From contig NZ_JACHFE010000003.1 in NCBI RefSeq assembly GCF_014201735.1, forward strand, positions 1-64,000: DNA of 64,000 bases. The letters run 5' to 3'. Below are positions 1-9,147 of this stretch, one piece after another. This DNA is from Marinobacter oulmenensis (GTDB lineage: Bacteria > Pseudomonadota > Gammaproteobacteria > Pseudomonadales > Oleiphilaceae). Under the pieces are notes generated by a model, which was not told where the DNA came from, searched no databases, and saw only the letters and a list, made by a program, of their open reading frames with translations. The position numbers and the translations under genes were made by a program. Each line of letters opens with the position of its first letter. The first letter of the stretch is position 1.

Positions 1-111
1 CTCTGACAGGTCGCTTGCCTTGATATCTCGTATCCGACATACCTCGGCCAGCGCCCACACGAATTACTTGGTCCACTTGTTAAAGAGCGTTGAGCCTCTG
101 CTCAATCAAGG
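1..111 (-). ncRNA. 5' leader of 16S rRNA precursor with boxA (rrn operon continues outside)
   Basis: On the minus strand, the stretch after the last rrn promoter contains CGCTCTTTAACAA (77-89), a match to the rrn antitermination boxA, followed by bases resembling the conserved leader that precedes 16S rRNA in Pseudomonas-type genomes. The mature 16S gene would begin left of position 1. A tyrS gene directly upstream of an rrn operon is also the arrangement of tyrZ in P. aeruginosa. Short open frames here are not credible genes. Confidence 0.8.
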
Positions 112-117
112 CCGCGT

Positions 118-145
118 ATTCTACATCACCTCGCGACCCTGTCAA
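118..145 (-). promoter_or_regulatory. rrn promoter, third (proximal to 16S)
   Basis: Minus-strand -35 TTGACA (140-145), 16-base spacer, -10 TAGAAT (118-123), then a GC-rich discriminator. Architecture is identical to the two upstream copies. Confidence 0.85.
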
Positions 146-255
146 CTGCTTTTTGCTGAGATTTCAAAAGAATCCGTTACCGTTTTCTCCCGCAACCTCA
201 GGCAGTTGCTTCCCTGAAAACCCGGTGCGTCCCGGCGTCTTCAGAAGTGGGGCGC

Positions 256-283
256 ATTCTACAGCGAATCGCCACCTTGTCAA
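256..283 (-). promoter_or_regulatory. rrn promoter, second
   Basis: Minus-strand -35 TTGACA (278-283), 16-base spacer, -10 TAGAAT (256-261), then GCGCCCC. Upstream bases 288-322 are A/T-rich with a run of seven T on the minus strand, consistent with an UP element. Confidence 0.85.
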
Positions 284-384
284 CCACTTTCTTGCGAATC
301 ACCTCAAAAAAATTACTAAGCGATTCAAGCGGTTACACCTCCGAAAACCCCGCCTTACGGCCGGTTGCCTCAAGAGAGATGCGC

Positions 385-440
385 ATTCTACAGACCTTTC
401 CTGAGGTGTCAACGCGTTTTTCAAAATTATTAAACCGCGC
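385..440 (-). promoter_or_regulatory. rrn promoter, first, with UP element
   Basis: Minus-strand -35 TTGACA (407-412), 16-base spacer, -10 TAGAAT (385-390). Bases 413-437 are A/T-rich on the minus strand, as expected for an UP element, and begin within ten bases of the tyrS stop codon. No terminator hairpin separates tyrS from this promoter, so tyrS readthrough into the rrn operon is possible. Confidence 0.85.
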
Positions 441-446
441 CCCGAA

Positions 447-1649
447 TCACTTCACGATGACCACGCGGGCGACCTTCTTTTTACCCGCCTGGAGAATGAC
501 ATCGTCACCCGGCGCGAACATCCGCTCGTCCTTTAACTGCTCCCCATTAAGATAAACCGCACCACGACCAAACACATCTTTGGCGGCCTTACCGTTTTGG
601 GCCAGTCCCGCCTCTTTCAGCAGGGAAACGATATGAACCTCTTCACGATCACCCAGGGCTACCGTGACTTCCGGGACATTCTCGGGAATCTCCCCCAGCG
701 CCACCTGATTACCGGCAGACTTGTGAGCATTCTTTGCCGCTTCCTCGTCGTGGAAGCGGGTGATAATCTCCTCGGCCAGCAGGCGCTTGTAATCCTGAGG
801 ATTGGCACCGCCGTCAACCGCCTTGCGGAACTCTTCCACTTCCGCCATCGGACGAAAACTCAGCAGTTCGAAATAACGCCACATCAGATTGTCCGGAATG
901 GACAGCAGCTTGGTGAACATTTCTCCGGGAGAGTCGGTCACGCCTACATAGTTATTCAGGGATTTGGACATTTTCTGAACACCATCCAGCCCCTCCAGGA
1001 TGGGCACCGTCAGAATCACCTGGGGCTCCTGGCCATATCGGCTCTGGATGGTGCGTCCCATACCAAGGTTGAAACGCTGATCGGTACCACCCAGCTCCAC
1101 GTCCGCTTCCAGTGCCACTGAATCGTAGCCCTGTACCAGCGGGTAAAGAAACTCGTGGATGGCAATAGGCTGATTGGAGTCGTACCGTTTGGAAAAATCA
1201 TCACGCTCCAGCATCCGGGCAACCGTGCTCTGCCCCGCCAGACGGATCATATCCGCGGCGGTCATCTCACCCATCCATTCCGAGTTGAACACCACCCGGG
1301 TTTTCTCAGGGTCGAGTATCTTGAAGACCTGCTCTTTATAGGTAATGGCATTCTGCCGCACCTGCTCTTCGGTCAGAGGCGGACGGGTTGCGCTCTTGCC
1401 GGTGGGATCACCGATCATGCCAGTGAAATCGCCGATCAGGAACGTCACCTCATGGCCGAGATCCTGAAACTGGCGCAGCTTGTTAATAAGAACGGTGTGC
1501 CCGAGATGAAGATCCGGTGCCGTGGGATCGAAACCCGCCTTGATCCGGAGGGGGCGCCCTTGCTTGAGCTTCTCGACCATTTCCTCTTCCGGAATCAGTT
1601 CGTCGATACCACGCTTGATAATCGCCAACGCTTCATCTATCGATGCCAT
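447..1649 (-). CDS. tyrS: tyrosyl-tRNA synthetase
   Basis: Charges tRNA-Tyr with tyrosine in the cytoplasm. The 400-residue protein has the class I signatures HLGH (residues 48-51, HIGH-like) and KMSKS (226-230), a Rossmann catalytic core and a C-terminal S4 RNA-binding domain (about 338-400). The start is the ATG at 1649 (MASIDEAL), preceded by GAGGGACGAGG on the minus strand; the open frame extends 25 codons further but those residues are not family-like. Length and position before an rrn operon match the TyrZ-type enzyme of Pseudomonas rather than the longer E. coli arrangement. Confidence 0.97.
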   Translation of the reverse strand: MASIDEALAIIKRGIDELIPEEEMVEKLKQGRPLRIKAGFDPTAPDLHLGHTVLINKLRQFQDLGHEVTFLIGDFTGMIGDPTGKSATRPPLTEEQVRQNAITYKEQVFKILDPEKTRVVFNSEWMGEMTAADMIRLAGQSTVARMLERDDFSKRYDSNQPIAIHEFLYPLVQGYDSVALEADVELGGTDQRFNLGMGRTIQSRYGQEPQVILTVPILEGLDGVQKMSKSLNNYVGVTDSPGEMFTKLLSIPDNLMWRYFELLSFRPMAEVEEFRKAVDGGANPQDYKRLLAEEIITRFHDEEAAKNAHKSAGNQVALGEIPENVPEVTVALGDREEVHIVSLLKEAGLAQNGKAAKDVFGRGAVYLNGEQLKDERMFAPGDDVILQAGKKKVARVVIVK

Positions 1650-1792
1650 AAATCCTCGTCCCTCAATTTTCTGGACCACCAATAACGGTTTGTTGCAGAG
1701 CCTTACACAAAGAAGCCTGCGCAACCGGTAACGGTCTGGTAAAGTGCCAAGCGGTTAATTTTTGAACAGACCGCTCCGAAATAAAGGGCGGC

Positions 1793-1821
1793 ATTATATC
1801 AGCGACAGTCCTTGTTGTCCG
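1793..1821 (-). promoter_or_regulatory. probable tyrS promoter
   Basis: Minus strand -10 TATAAT (1793-1798) with CGGACA (1816-1821) 17 bases upstream. This would give a leader of about 135 bases before tyrS; a short AGCGGT/ACCGCT hairpin lies in that leader, and no T-box features were recognised. Confidence 0.55.
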
Positions 1822-1884
1822 TCAACTGCGCGGGCTCACCGTAATGTTAGAGACTATGCCAGGCCCGCCAGATACGGTAATCTG

Positions 1885-1913
1885 TTGGACAATACTTGAT
1901 TTGACGCTTTAAT
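1885..1913 (+). promoter_or_regulatory. possible promoter of the M23 peptidase gene
   Basis: TTGGAC (1885-1890), 17-base spacer, TTTAAT (1908-1913). The -10 is good and the -35 is weak. With the tyrS promoter it accounts for the roughly 310-base divergent gap, in which nothing else stands out. Confidence 0.4.
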
Positions 1914-1959
1914 AAGCAGATACAACCCGCTGGAATTGCGATTGAAATGGGTGAGTCAC

Positions 1960-3369
1960 GTGCTTAAGACCTTCTCCAAAACACACATTACGCTGGCTGC
2001 GGCTGCTACCGCCGTTATCACCTCTGCCGCGCTGATGGGCCCCAGCAGCGACGTCGAAGCCAAGCGCATGTCCTACGCCATTGACCTCGACAAGGAATCG
2101 GCCACATCCGCCACCCTGATTTCCGCCCAACCGGAAGCCAGTGACGCCGACGCAACCTCTGCCGACAGCGATGCCCCGGCAAAGGCTTCCGGCAAGGCTG
2201 ACAACAATGAGCTCAAGCAGACCGCCAAGGCGGATACCGCCCCGGCCAAGCCGGAAATTGACTGGCAGACCTTCACCATTCGTTCCGGCGACACCCTGTC
2301 GTCGCTGTTCAAGAAAGCCGGTTTCAATGACGGCATCATGCTGTCGGTCATTCACGGCGAAGGCGAAGCGGAAAAGCTCCAGAGGCTCTACGCCGGTGAA
2401 ACCATTCGCTTTGGCACCGACGCCGACGAGAATCTGGTGGCACTTGAACTCAAACGCAGTCTGCTTGAATCCCTGAAGATCAGCAAAACCGATGATGGCT
2501 TCACCGGCGAAAAAGTAATCCGCGAGCCGGAAGCCCGTCCGGTGTTTGCCAGCGGCACCATCGACGGTTCACTTTACCTTTCTGCCCGCGAAGCCGGCCT
2601 TAATGATCGCCTGACCATGGAACTCTCGGGCATTTTTGGCTGGGATATCGACTTTGTGTACGACGTTCGCAAAGGTGACCGATTCGAAGTGGTCTACGAA
2701 GAGCTCTATCTCGACGGCAAGCACTTCGATACCGGCCGCATCCTGTCGGCCCGCTTCACCAACCGCGGCGACGACCATGTCGCACTGCTTTACACCGACA
2801 GCAAGGGTGAGAGCGACTATTACACGCCGGAAGGCGACAGCATGCGCAAAGCGTTTCTGCGTGTACCGATCAACGCCAGAGTTTCCTCTCCGTTTAACCT
2901 TCAGCGCCGCCACCCGGTGCTGGACGTGGTACGGCCCCATGAAGGCACCGATTACGCAGCGCCTCCGGGCACGCCGATCAAGGCCTCCGGCACTGGCCGG
3001 GTCAAGTTTGCTGGCTGGAAAGGCGGCTATGGCCGCACCGTAGTGCTGCAGCACGGTGACAACATCACAACGCTGTACGCCCATATGCGAGGCATTGCCA
3101 AGGGCATCAAGAACGGCCAGCGCGTGAAACAGGGCGACACTATCGGTTATCTCGGGTCTTCCGGGATGGTCACTGGGCCACACCTGCACTACGAATTCCG
3201 TATCAACGGATCCCCGCGCAATTCCCGCACCGTCGATCTTCCGGACGCCAGCCCGATTCCGGCCTCTGAAATGGCCCGCTTCAAGCAGGTGACCCAACAG
3301 CGCCTCTCCCAGTTTGACGCCTTTGTGAACACCGGGCAGCAACTGGCCATGGCTTCACCGGACGAGTGA
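1960..3369 (+). CDS. M23 family murein endopeptidase (MepM/PA0667-like)
   Basis: Predicted envelope-anchored peptidoglycan hydrolase. The N-terminus has a basic stretch and one hydrophobic segment (signal or anchor), then a low-complexity Ala/Asp/Lys region, an OapA/LysM-like segment (from about residue 100, containing SGDTLSSLF) and a C-terminal peptidase M23 domain with the zinc motifs HEGTDYA and HLHYE. The family cuts peptide cross-links to allow wall growth. The start is uncertain: in-frame TTG 1936, GTG 1951 and GTG 1960 exist; GTG 1960 has the best Shine-Dalgarno (GGTGAG, 4 bases upstream). It is followed by anmK, a wall-recycling enzyme, with a stop/start overlap if GTG 3366 is used. 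The pair erpA/anmK/M23/tyrS is conserved in Pseudomonas. Confidence 0.9.
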   Translation: MLKTFSKTHITLAAAATAVITSAALMGPSSDVEAKRMSYAIDLDKESATSATLISAQPEASDADATSADSDAPAKASGKADNNELKQTAKADTAPAKPEIDWQTFTIRSGDTLSSLFKKAGFNDGIMLSVIHGEGEAEKLQRLYAGETIRFGTDADENLVALELKRSLLESLKISKTDDGFTGEKVIREPEARPVFASGTIDGSLYLSAREAGLNDRLTMELSGIFGWDIDFVYDVRKGDRFEVVYEELYLDGKHFDTGRILSARFTNRGDDHVALLYTDSKGESDYYTPEGDSMRKAFLRVPINARVSSPFNLQRRHPVLDVVRPHEGTDYAAPPGTPIKASGTGRVKFAGWKGGYGRTVVLQHGDNITTLYAHMRGIAKGIKNGQRVKQGDTIGYLGSSGMVTGPHLHYEFRINGSPRNSRTVDLPDASPIPASEMARFKQVTQQRLSQFDAFVNTGQQLAMASPDE

Positions 3370-3371
3370 CC

Positions 3372-4472
3372 ATGCCCTTGTGGCTTGGCCTGATGTCAGG
3401 CACCAGCATGGACGCCGTGGACGCCGTGCTGGTGTCCTTCTCCGAACAGGACGTTCAGATTCACGGCACTCTCTCCCTTTCCTACCCCGATCAACTCCGG
3501 GGACGTCTTCTCAATGCCACGCGCAATCACGCCTCTCCCGACGAAATTGGTGAGCTCGGCACTCTGGTCGGGCAGCATTTTGCCCGGGCGGCGAACCAGC
3601 TGATTGAGCAGACCGGTATTGATCGCAGCAGCATCCAGGCCATTGGTAGCCATGGCCAGACCATTCGCCACCAACCCGGCGGCAACGCCCCCTTTTCCCT
3701 GCAGATTGGCAGCCCGGCCATCATCGCCGAATCGACCGGTATTACCACCGTCTCGGATTTCAGAAACCGGGACCTGGCCGCCGGAGGACAGGGCGCACCT
3801 CTGGTCCCGGCGTTCCACCGGTGGCTGTTCGCCAGCACTCACGAGACACGCTGCATCCTTAACCTGGGCGGTATCGCCAATATCACCTGGCTGCCGGCTG
3901 ACCCGGCACAGGCCGTCACCGGATTCGATACCGGCCCAGCCAATGCACTGATGGATGCCTGGTGCCTGGATCAGACCGGCCGCCATTACGACACCAGCGG
4001 GCAATGGGCCCAGGAAGGCCGTATTCACGGGGGATTGCTGGAAAGCATGCTTTCCGACGCCTATTTCGACAGAGCACCACCGAAAAGCACGGGCAAGGAA
4101 CGCTTCAACCTGGACTGGGCCCGCACCCACCTGCAACTGTTTGACGAGATCCCACCGGAAGACGTCCAGCGGACCCTGCTGCAACTGACGGTGTTTACCG
4201 TGGCCCGCCAGATACCCGAGATTTCAGACCGGCTAAGCGTCTATGCCTGCGGTGGCGGAACACAGAACCCGCTGCTCATGGACGAGTTGCGGAGCGCTCT
4301 TGGGCCGGCGCGGCTGACCACCACGGCCGATATTGGTCTCGACCCGCTGTGGGTGGAACCGGTGGCATTTGGCTGGCTGGCACAACAGGCCATCAGAGGG
4401 TTGCCCGGCAACCTGCCGGCGGTAACCGGGGCCTCGGGTGAGCGGATTCTGGGGGCGATCTACCCCGCCTGA
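3372..4472 (+). CDS. anmK: anhydro-N-acetylmuramic acid kinase
   Basis: Phosphorylates and opens 1,6-anhydroMurNAc during murein recycling, giving MurNAc-6-phosphate. The 366-residue protein starts MPLWLGLMSGTSMDAVD, the family's characteristic N-terminal motif, and contains the sugar-kinase signatures GSHGQTI, NLGGIAN, DTGPAN and CGGGTQN. A GTG two codons earlier (3366) overlaps the preceding stop, but ATG 3372 aligns best with known family members. It sits behind a murein endopeptidase, so both act on cell-wall turnover. Confidence 0.95.
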   Translation: MPLWLGLMSGTSMDAVDAVLVSFSEQDVQIHGTLSLSYPDQLRGRLLNATRNHASPDEIGELGTLVGQHFARAANQLIEQTGIDRSSIQAIGSHGQTIRHQPGGNAPFSLQIGSPAIIAESTGITTVSDFRNRDLAAGGQGAPLVPAFHRWLFASTHETRCILNLGGIANITWLPADPAQAVTGFDTGPANALMDAWCLDQTGRHYDTSGQWAQEGRIHGGLLESMLSDAYFDRAPPKSTGKERFNLDWARTHLQLFDEIPPEDVQRTLLQLTVFTVARQIPEISDRLSVYACGGGTQNPLLMDELRSALGPARLTTTADIGLDPLWVEPVAFGWLAQQAIRGLPGNLPAVTGASGERILGAIYPA

Positions 4473-4496
4473 ATCAATAGGCGGGGCGGACAGGAT

Positions 4497-4847
4497 CTAG
4501 ATCGTAAAGGAACTACCACAGCCGCAGGTGGACGTGGCATTGGGATTCTGGACAACAAACTGGGAACCCTGGAGCCCCTCCTGATAATCGATGGTGGCGC
4601 CCACCAGGTACTGGTAACTCATTTCGTCCACCAGCAACTTGACGCCATCCCGCTCGATCACGGTGTCTTCGTCGTCCTGATTCTCATCGAAGGAAAACCC
4701 GTACTGGAACCCCGAGCAGCCACCACCGGTGACAAACACACGCAGCTTGAGGCCGGGGTTTTCCTCCTCCTCAATCAGTTCTTTCACTTTGGCAACCGCA
4801 CTGTCACTGAAAAACAGCGGCATCGCCATTTGCTGCACTACACTCAA
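4497..4847 (-). CDS. erpA: iron-sulfur cluster insertion protein ErpA
   Basis: A-type carrier that delivers Fe-S clusters to target enzymes, including those of isoprenoid synthesis. The 116-residue protein has the three conserved cysteines of the family: C44 in GGGCSG and C108/C110 in TCGCG. The start appears to be TTG at 4847: a strong GGAGG lies six bases upstream, while the internal ATG codons (4829 and 4823) lack one and would remove residues usually present. It is convergent with anmK and codirectional with argC upstream, with 110 bases between them. Confidence 0.95.
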   Translation of the reverse strand: MSVVQQMAMPLFFSDSAVAKVKELIEEEENPGLKLRVFVTGGGCSGFQYGFSFDENQDDEDTVIERDGVKLLVDEMSYQYLVGATIDYQEGLQGSQFVVQNPNATSTCGCGSSFTI

Positions 4848-4957
4848 AGTCGGCCTCCGGGATACAGATCAGACTGGATTATGGTATTCCCCAGTAAAAC
4901 AGTCAACTATTCGGACTTTCCCTCACCGTTCTCAGCAACCCTTCCCCAACTGCCTTA

Positions 4958-5995
4958 TCAAGGCAGCAAGGCAGGGGCTTCGAGGCCCGCAACCTCGTTC
5001 AGACCGAACATGATGTTCATGTTCTGGACCGCCTGACCGGCCGCCCCCTTGACCAGGTTATCGATCACCGACGAGACAATAACCATGTTGCTCTGTTCCT
5101 GGCGGTGAAGGGCCATGCGGCACTGATTCGCCCCCCGCACACTGCGGGTTTCGGGATGGCTGCCAAAGGGCATCACGTCCACAAAAGGCTCACTGCGGTA
5201 ACGGCTTTCAAACACTTCCTGCAGGCGGTCAAAGTCGCCAGCATTGTTCAACTCCGCATACAGTGTGGCCTCGATCCCCCGGACCATAGGCACCAGGTGT
5301 GGCACGAAAGTGACACCACAGGCCTGCCCCGCCGCCTGCACCAGGCCCTGGCGGATTTCCGGAAGATGACGATGCCCGGACGCGCCATAGGCCTTGAAAC
5401 TTTCACCGACCTCGCCGTGCAGCATGCCGATCTTGCCCTGCCGGCCGCCACCGCTGGCGCCGGATTTGGCATCCGCGATCAACCGGTCAGGGTTAACCAG
5501 GCCCTGTTCGAGTAGCGGCAGGAAACCCAACTGGACAGCGGTGGGATAACAGCCCGGGTTGGCCACAAGCTGTGCCTCACTGATGGCGTCCCTGGCCACT
5601 TCCGGCAGGCCGTAAACCGCTTTCTGCGCCCACTCGGGGCTTTCATGGGGCATACCGTACCAGTTGGCCCAGACATCCAAATCCTTGATCCGGAAGTCGG
5701 CAGACAGATCAACCACCCGCACGCCGGCATCCATCAGTTCCGGCACCATGCGCATTGCCACGCCGTGGGGAGTGGCAAAGAACACCATGTCGCAGGCTTT
5801 GAGGCGTTCCGGCTCCGGCTCGGAGAACGCCAGGTCAAAATGCCCTCGGAGGTTCGGGTATATGTCCGCCACCGGCATACCGGCTTCCGAACGGGAGGTG
5901 ATGCACTCGACTTGCACGTCCGGGTGGACGGCAAGAATTCTCAGCAGTTCAACACCTGTGTATCCGGTACCCCCAACAATGCCTACTTTAATCAC
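4958..5995 (-). CDS. argC: N-acetyl-gamma-glutamyl-phosphate reductase
   Basis: Third step of arginine synthesis: NADPH-dependent reduction of N-acetylglutamyl phosphate. The 345-residue protein has the nucleotide-binding [10 protein letters not shown] motif (5-14), the catalytic-cysteine motif NPGCYPTA and the His region GHRHLPEI. The start is GTG 5995, placed by GGAGCAGAGA immediately upstream and by the family N-terminus; the open frame runs 55 codons further upstream but without homology. Length matches the Pseudomonas protein. Downstream lies erpA, as in P. aeruginosa. Confidence 0.96.
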   Translation of the reverse strand: MIKVGIVGGTGYTGVELLRILAVHPDVQVECITSRSEAGMPVADIYPNLRGHFDLAFSEPEPERLKACDMVFFATPHGVAMRMVPELMDAGVRVVDLSADFRIKDLDVWANWYGMPHESPEWAQKAVYGLPEVARDAISEAQLVANPGCYPTAVQLGFLPLLEQGLVNPDRLIADAKSGASGGGRQGKIGMLHGEVGESFKAYGASGHRHLPEIRQGLVQAAGQACGVTFVPHLVPMVRGIEATLYAELNNAGDFDRLQEVFESRYRSEPFVDVMPFGSHPETRSVRGANQCRMALHRQEQSNMVIVSSVIDNLVKGAAGQAVQNMNIMFGLNEVAGLEAPALLP

Positions 5996-6059
5996 TCTCT
6001 GCTCCAACGTGCTCTGATCACAATTTGTCTGTAGTCTACCACGATAACCCAACAACTTA

Positions 6060-6087
6060 TTGCAGCGGCCCGGCCCACGGCTACAAT
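6060..6087 (+). promoter_or_regulatory. promoter of the chloride channel gene
   Basis: TTGCAG (6060-6065), 16-base spacer, TACAAT (6082-6087). The -10 overlaps the first in-frame ATG (6086), so translation must start downstream of it if this promoter is used. Confidence 0.6.
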
Positions 6088-6142
6088 GGTGGTCGCAATG
6101 CAATCCGGCCGTCCGGCCACGACTCTTCGCAACAAGGCACCC

Positions 6143-7918
6143 ATGGGCAAGCTCAGGCAAAAGATCACGGACAACCTGATCCCTCTTTTCCGGCGGCGGC
6201 TGTCGGGTGTTGACGCTCTACCTCAACTGGCCGTTCTCGGCCTTCTGTCCGGAATACTGACCGGCGGCGTCATTCTGGTGTTTCGTTTTGCCATTGAATG
6301 GCCTCTCGAACACTTCCTGCCGGGCACCGGCTCTGAAAGCTTCGAGCAGCTCCACATTGTCACCCGGGGCATTCTGCCACTGGCTGGCGCCATCGGTCTG
6401 GGCCTGATGCTGCACCACCTGGCAATACACGACCGCAAGGTGGGCATTGTCCACATCATGGAACGCCTGAACTACCACCAGGGGTATATGTCCCTGAAAA
6501 GTGCAGCGGTGCAGTTCGTCTCGGCGGTGGCTACCATTGTCACCGGCCAGTCTGCTGGCCGGGAGGGGCCCGCGGTTCATCTGGGTGCCGCGTTTTCCAG
6601 CCTGCTGGGCCAGTGGATGCGACTGCCCAACAACAGCATCCGGACCCTGGTAGCCTGCGGCTGCGCCGCCGCCATTGCGGCCTCCTTCAACACGCCGATC
6701 TCCGGTGTCATTTTCGCCATGGAAGTGGTGATGATGGAATACACCATTGCCGGGTTTACTCCGATCATCCTGGCCGCGGTCAGTGCCGCCATTGTTACCC
6801 AGGCGGTTTATGGTTCCGAGCCCGCGTTCAGTGTACCTCCGCTGACCATGAACTCCCTGCTGGAGATTCCCTGGGTGCTGGCCATTGCCGTGATCATCGG
6901 CATTGCCGCCGCCGGCTTCATTCAACTGGTGGATACCATGGGCCGCTACCACCACAAGCCGGTACTGCTGCGCATCATCCTGGCCGGCTTGCTGATGGTG
7001 CCCTTTGCCATGCTGGTTCCGGAAACCATGGGCATCGGCTATGACACGGTCAGCGAAACCATTCATGGTGATCTCGGGTTCTGGATACTGTTGTCCGTTG
7101 GCCTTGCCAAACTGGTCGTCACCGGGCTTTCGCTGGGACTGGGGATGCCCAGCGGCGTTATTGGCCCCACGGTGTTCATGGGGGCAACCATCGGCGGCGC
7201 CATGGGCCTTATCGGCGCCCAGGTGATGCCTGAACAGTCATCCTCTGTCGGTTTCTACGCCATGCTGGGCATGGGGGCGATGATGGGGGCCGTATTGCAG
7301 GCGCCTCTGGCGGCGCTTATGGCACTGATGGAACTGACCCGCAATCCCAACATCATTCTTCCGGGCATGCTGATCATCACCACTGCCAGCCTGGTGACCA
7401 GTGAAGCCTTCGGCAAGAAGTCCCTGTTTCTTACCATCCTGAAAAGCCAGGGGCTGAGCTACCAGAATTCACCGGTCATCCAGGCCCTGAGGCGGGTGTC
7501 CGTCGGGGCCATCATGGATCGCAGCATTCTGCGCACAGAGCGGGAACTGACCATCGAGGAAGCACGCAAGGCGCTGAAGTCTGAGCCGAAATGGCTGCTG
7601 GTTGAAGGCAGTAACGGGCCGACGGCGCTGCTGCCGGCGGTCGACCTGGCGCGTTTTCTGGAAGATGCAGAAGAGGAAGCCGCCGAGGAAGGCGGTAAAC
7701 TGCCCGAGACCATTGATCTGGTGGCCATTCCTGCGAACCGGCGCGATCTGGCCCCGGTCCAGTATCAGGCCACTCTGGAAGAAGCCCTGCACGCTTTCGA
7801 CAAGGGGCGGGCCGAGGCACTGTACGTACAACGCCAGGTGGCCCCGATGATCCAGCGGGTTTATGGTGTGGTGCTGAAATCGGACATCGAGAGTTATTAC
7901 CAATACCGACGGAGCTGA
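6143..7918 (+). CDS. ClC-type chloride channel/exchanger
   Basis: Inner-membrane anion transport protein. The membrane domain has the ClC filter motifs GREGP (about residues 139-143, including the gating glutamate) and GMPSGVIGP, plus many hydrophobic helices; the first filter motif GSGIP is not evident. The last roughly 150 residues are a soluble acidic segment that resembles a regulatory CBS-type tail. Start ATG 6143 (MGKLRQK) is chosen because ATG 6086 lies inside the -10 box and ATG 6098 would leave almost no leader; AAGG precedes 6143. Whether it is a channel or an H+/Cl- antiporter cannot be told. It is followed by hemJ after 3 bases, so probably cotranscribed. Confidence 0.9.
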   Translation: MGKLRQKITDNLIPLFRRRLSGVDALPQLAVLGLLSGILTGGVILVFRFAIEWPLEHFLPGTGSESFEQLHIVTRGILPLAGAIGLGLMLHHLAIHDRKVGIVHIMERLNYHQGYMSLKSAAVQFVSAVATIVTGQSAGREGPAVHLGAAFSSLLGQWMRLPNNSIRTLVACGCAAAIAASFNTPISGVIFAMEVVMMEYTIAGFTPIILAAVSAAIVTQAVYGSEPAFSVPPLTMNSLLEIPWVLAIAVIIGIAAAGFIQLVDTMGRYHHKPVLLRIILAGLLMVPFAMLVPETMGIGYDTVSETIHGDLGFWILLSVGLAKLVVTGLSLGLGMPSGVIGPTVFMGATIGGAMGLIGAQVMPEQSSSVGFYAMLGMGAMMGAVLQAPLAALMALMELTRNPNIILPGMLIITTASLVTSEAFGKKSLFLTILKSQGLSYQNSPVIQALRRVSVGAIMDRSILRTERELTIEEARKALKSEPKWLLVEGSNGPTALLPAVDLARFLEDAEEEAAEEGGKLPETIDLVAIPANRRDLAPVQYQATLEEALHAFDKGRAEALYVQRQVAPMIQRVYGVVLKSDIESYYQYRRS

Positions 7919-7921
7919 TGC

Positions 7922-8344
7922 ATGCTTTGGGTGAAAGCCTTCCATATCATTTCACTGGTGTGCTGGTTCGCCGGCATCTTCTACCTGCCCCGGCTGTTTG
8001 TATATCACGCCGCCTGTGAGGACACCCAGGGCCAGGAGCGCTTCAAGATCATGGAACGCAAGCTGTACCGGGGCATCACCACACCGTCGATGATCGCCAC
8101 GGTAATCTTTGGCGTCTGGCTGCTGAGCTTTAACTTATCCGGTTACTTTGCCCAGGGCTGGCTGCATGCAAAGCTGGTACTGGTGGCGATACTGATCGGC
8201 TATCACTTCTACTGCGGGCATCTGGTCAAGGTATTCCGGGATGACCGGAACACCCGCAGCCATGTGTTCTATCGCTGGTTCAACGAATTGCCCGTCTTCA
8301 TCCTTCTGGCCGTGGTTATCCTGGCCGTCGTCAAACCCTTCTGA
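7922..8344 (+). CDS. hemJ: protoporphyrinogen IX oxidase HemJ
   Basis: Membrane enzyme that oxidises protoporphyrinogen IX to protoporphyrin IX in haem synthesis. The 140-residue protein has four hydrophobic segments and the conserved FHIISLVCWFAGIFYLPRLFVYH-type N-terminus (with H8 and the GIFYLPR region), and a C-terminal run of hydrophobic residues, all typical of the UPF0093/HemJ family. The ATG has GGAG seven bases upstream and starts 3 bases after the ClC gene. Another haem gene, hemL, ends the same gene string. Confidence 0.93.
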   Translation: MLWVKAFHIISLVCWFAGIFYLPRLFVYHAACEDTQGQERFKIMERKLYRGITTPSMIATVIFGVWLLSFNLSGYFAQGWLHAKLVLVAILIGYHFYCGHLVKVFRDDRNTRSHVFYRWFNELPVFILLAVVILAVVKPF

Positions 8345-8355
8345 GGAGGCTCGTT

Positions 8356-9147
8356 ATCAAGAACTACAAACGCCCCCACGTTCTGGTGCTGTCCGGACTG
8401 GACCCATCCGGAGGCGCTGGCATCCAGGCAGACATCCAGGCAATCACTTCATTGGGGGCCCACCCGCTGCCGTTGGTTTCATGCCTGACCGTTCAGGACA
8501 CCCGTAATGTTTACGGTGCTGAAGCCGTTGATGCGGATCTTATCCGGCGACAGCTTGAGTCTCTCGCCAATGATGTGCCCATCCACGCCATCAAGACCGG
8601 TGCCCTGGGCAACGCACAGGTCCTCGATACGCTGGTGGATTTCGTCAGGACAATGCCGGACATTCCCCTGATTGTTGACCCGGTGGTGAAAGCCGCTGGC
8701 GGCGGCAACCTGGCCGACGAAGAACTGATCCGGGCGATGAAGGAGCGGCTGTTCCCGCTGGCGGAAATGATCACCCCGAACGGCGAGGAACTGGCCCTGC
8801 TCGGTAACAGTGACGACCCGGACACGGCGGCCCGCAATCTCCAGGAGGCGGGCTGTGACTCGGTCCTGGCCACCGGCGGCCATGGCATCGGCTTTCACAT
8901 CATCAACACCCTGTACAACCACGCTCCGGAGCCCATGCGCTGGGAAATTGAGCGGGTAAACGATCATGAGTTTCACGGCACCGGGTGTACCCTGGCGGCA
9001 GCCATTGCGGCAGGGCGCGGCTGCGGCCTTTCGGCCCGGGCAGCGATCTCCCAGGCCCAGAACTATGTACGTCACACAGTTCTGCATGCCCTGACCGTCG
9101 GCAAGGGTCAGCGCGTTCCGGACCGGGGCATCCTGTGGGAGCACTGA
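8356..9147 (+). CDS. thiD: hydroxymethylpyrimidine (phosphate) kinase; unusual start
   Basis: Phosphorylates HMP and HMP-phosphate in thiamine synthesis. It belongs to the ribokinase-like fold, with SGLDPSGGAGIQAD near the N-terminus, the phosphate-binding HGTGCTLAAAIAAG loop near the end and DPVVKAAGG in the middle. The first conventional start in frame is GTG 8386, but that would remove the first beta strand (KRPHVLVLSG). A strong GAGGAGG at 8343-8349 points to ATC 8356 as start, giving 263 residues. If ATC is not used, the gene is 8386-9147. It follows hemJ by 11 bases and overlaps thiE. Confidence 0.92.
   Translation: MKNYKRPHVLVLSGLDPSGGAGIQADIQAITSLGAHPLPLVSCLTVQDTRNVYGAEAVDADLIRRQLESLANDVPIHAIKTGALGNAQVLDTLVDFVRTMPDIPLIVDPVVKAAGGGNLADEELIRAMKERLFPLAEMITPNGEELALLGNSDDPDTAARNLQEAGCDSVLATGGHGIGFHIINTLYNHAPEPMRWEIERVNDHEFHGTGCTLAAAIAAGRGCGLSARAAISQAQNYVRHTVLHALTVGKGQRVPDRGILWEH

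Noticed and set aside
20..555. Three short rightward open frames in the rrn leader and promoter region
   Set aside because: They cover the rrn promoters, the boxA and the end of tyrS, and have no protein features.
4950..4966. CTGCCTT/AAGGCAG hairpin at the argC stop as terminator
   Set aside because: Seven-base stem with a three-base loop overlapping the stop codon and no T run; too weak to list.
5996..6160. N-terminal extension of argC
   Set aside because: Overlaps the ClC gene's promoter and lacks family residues; GTG 5995 has a strong ribosome-binding site.
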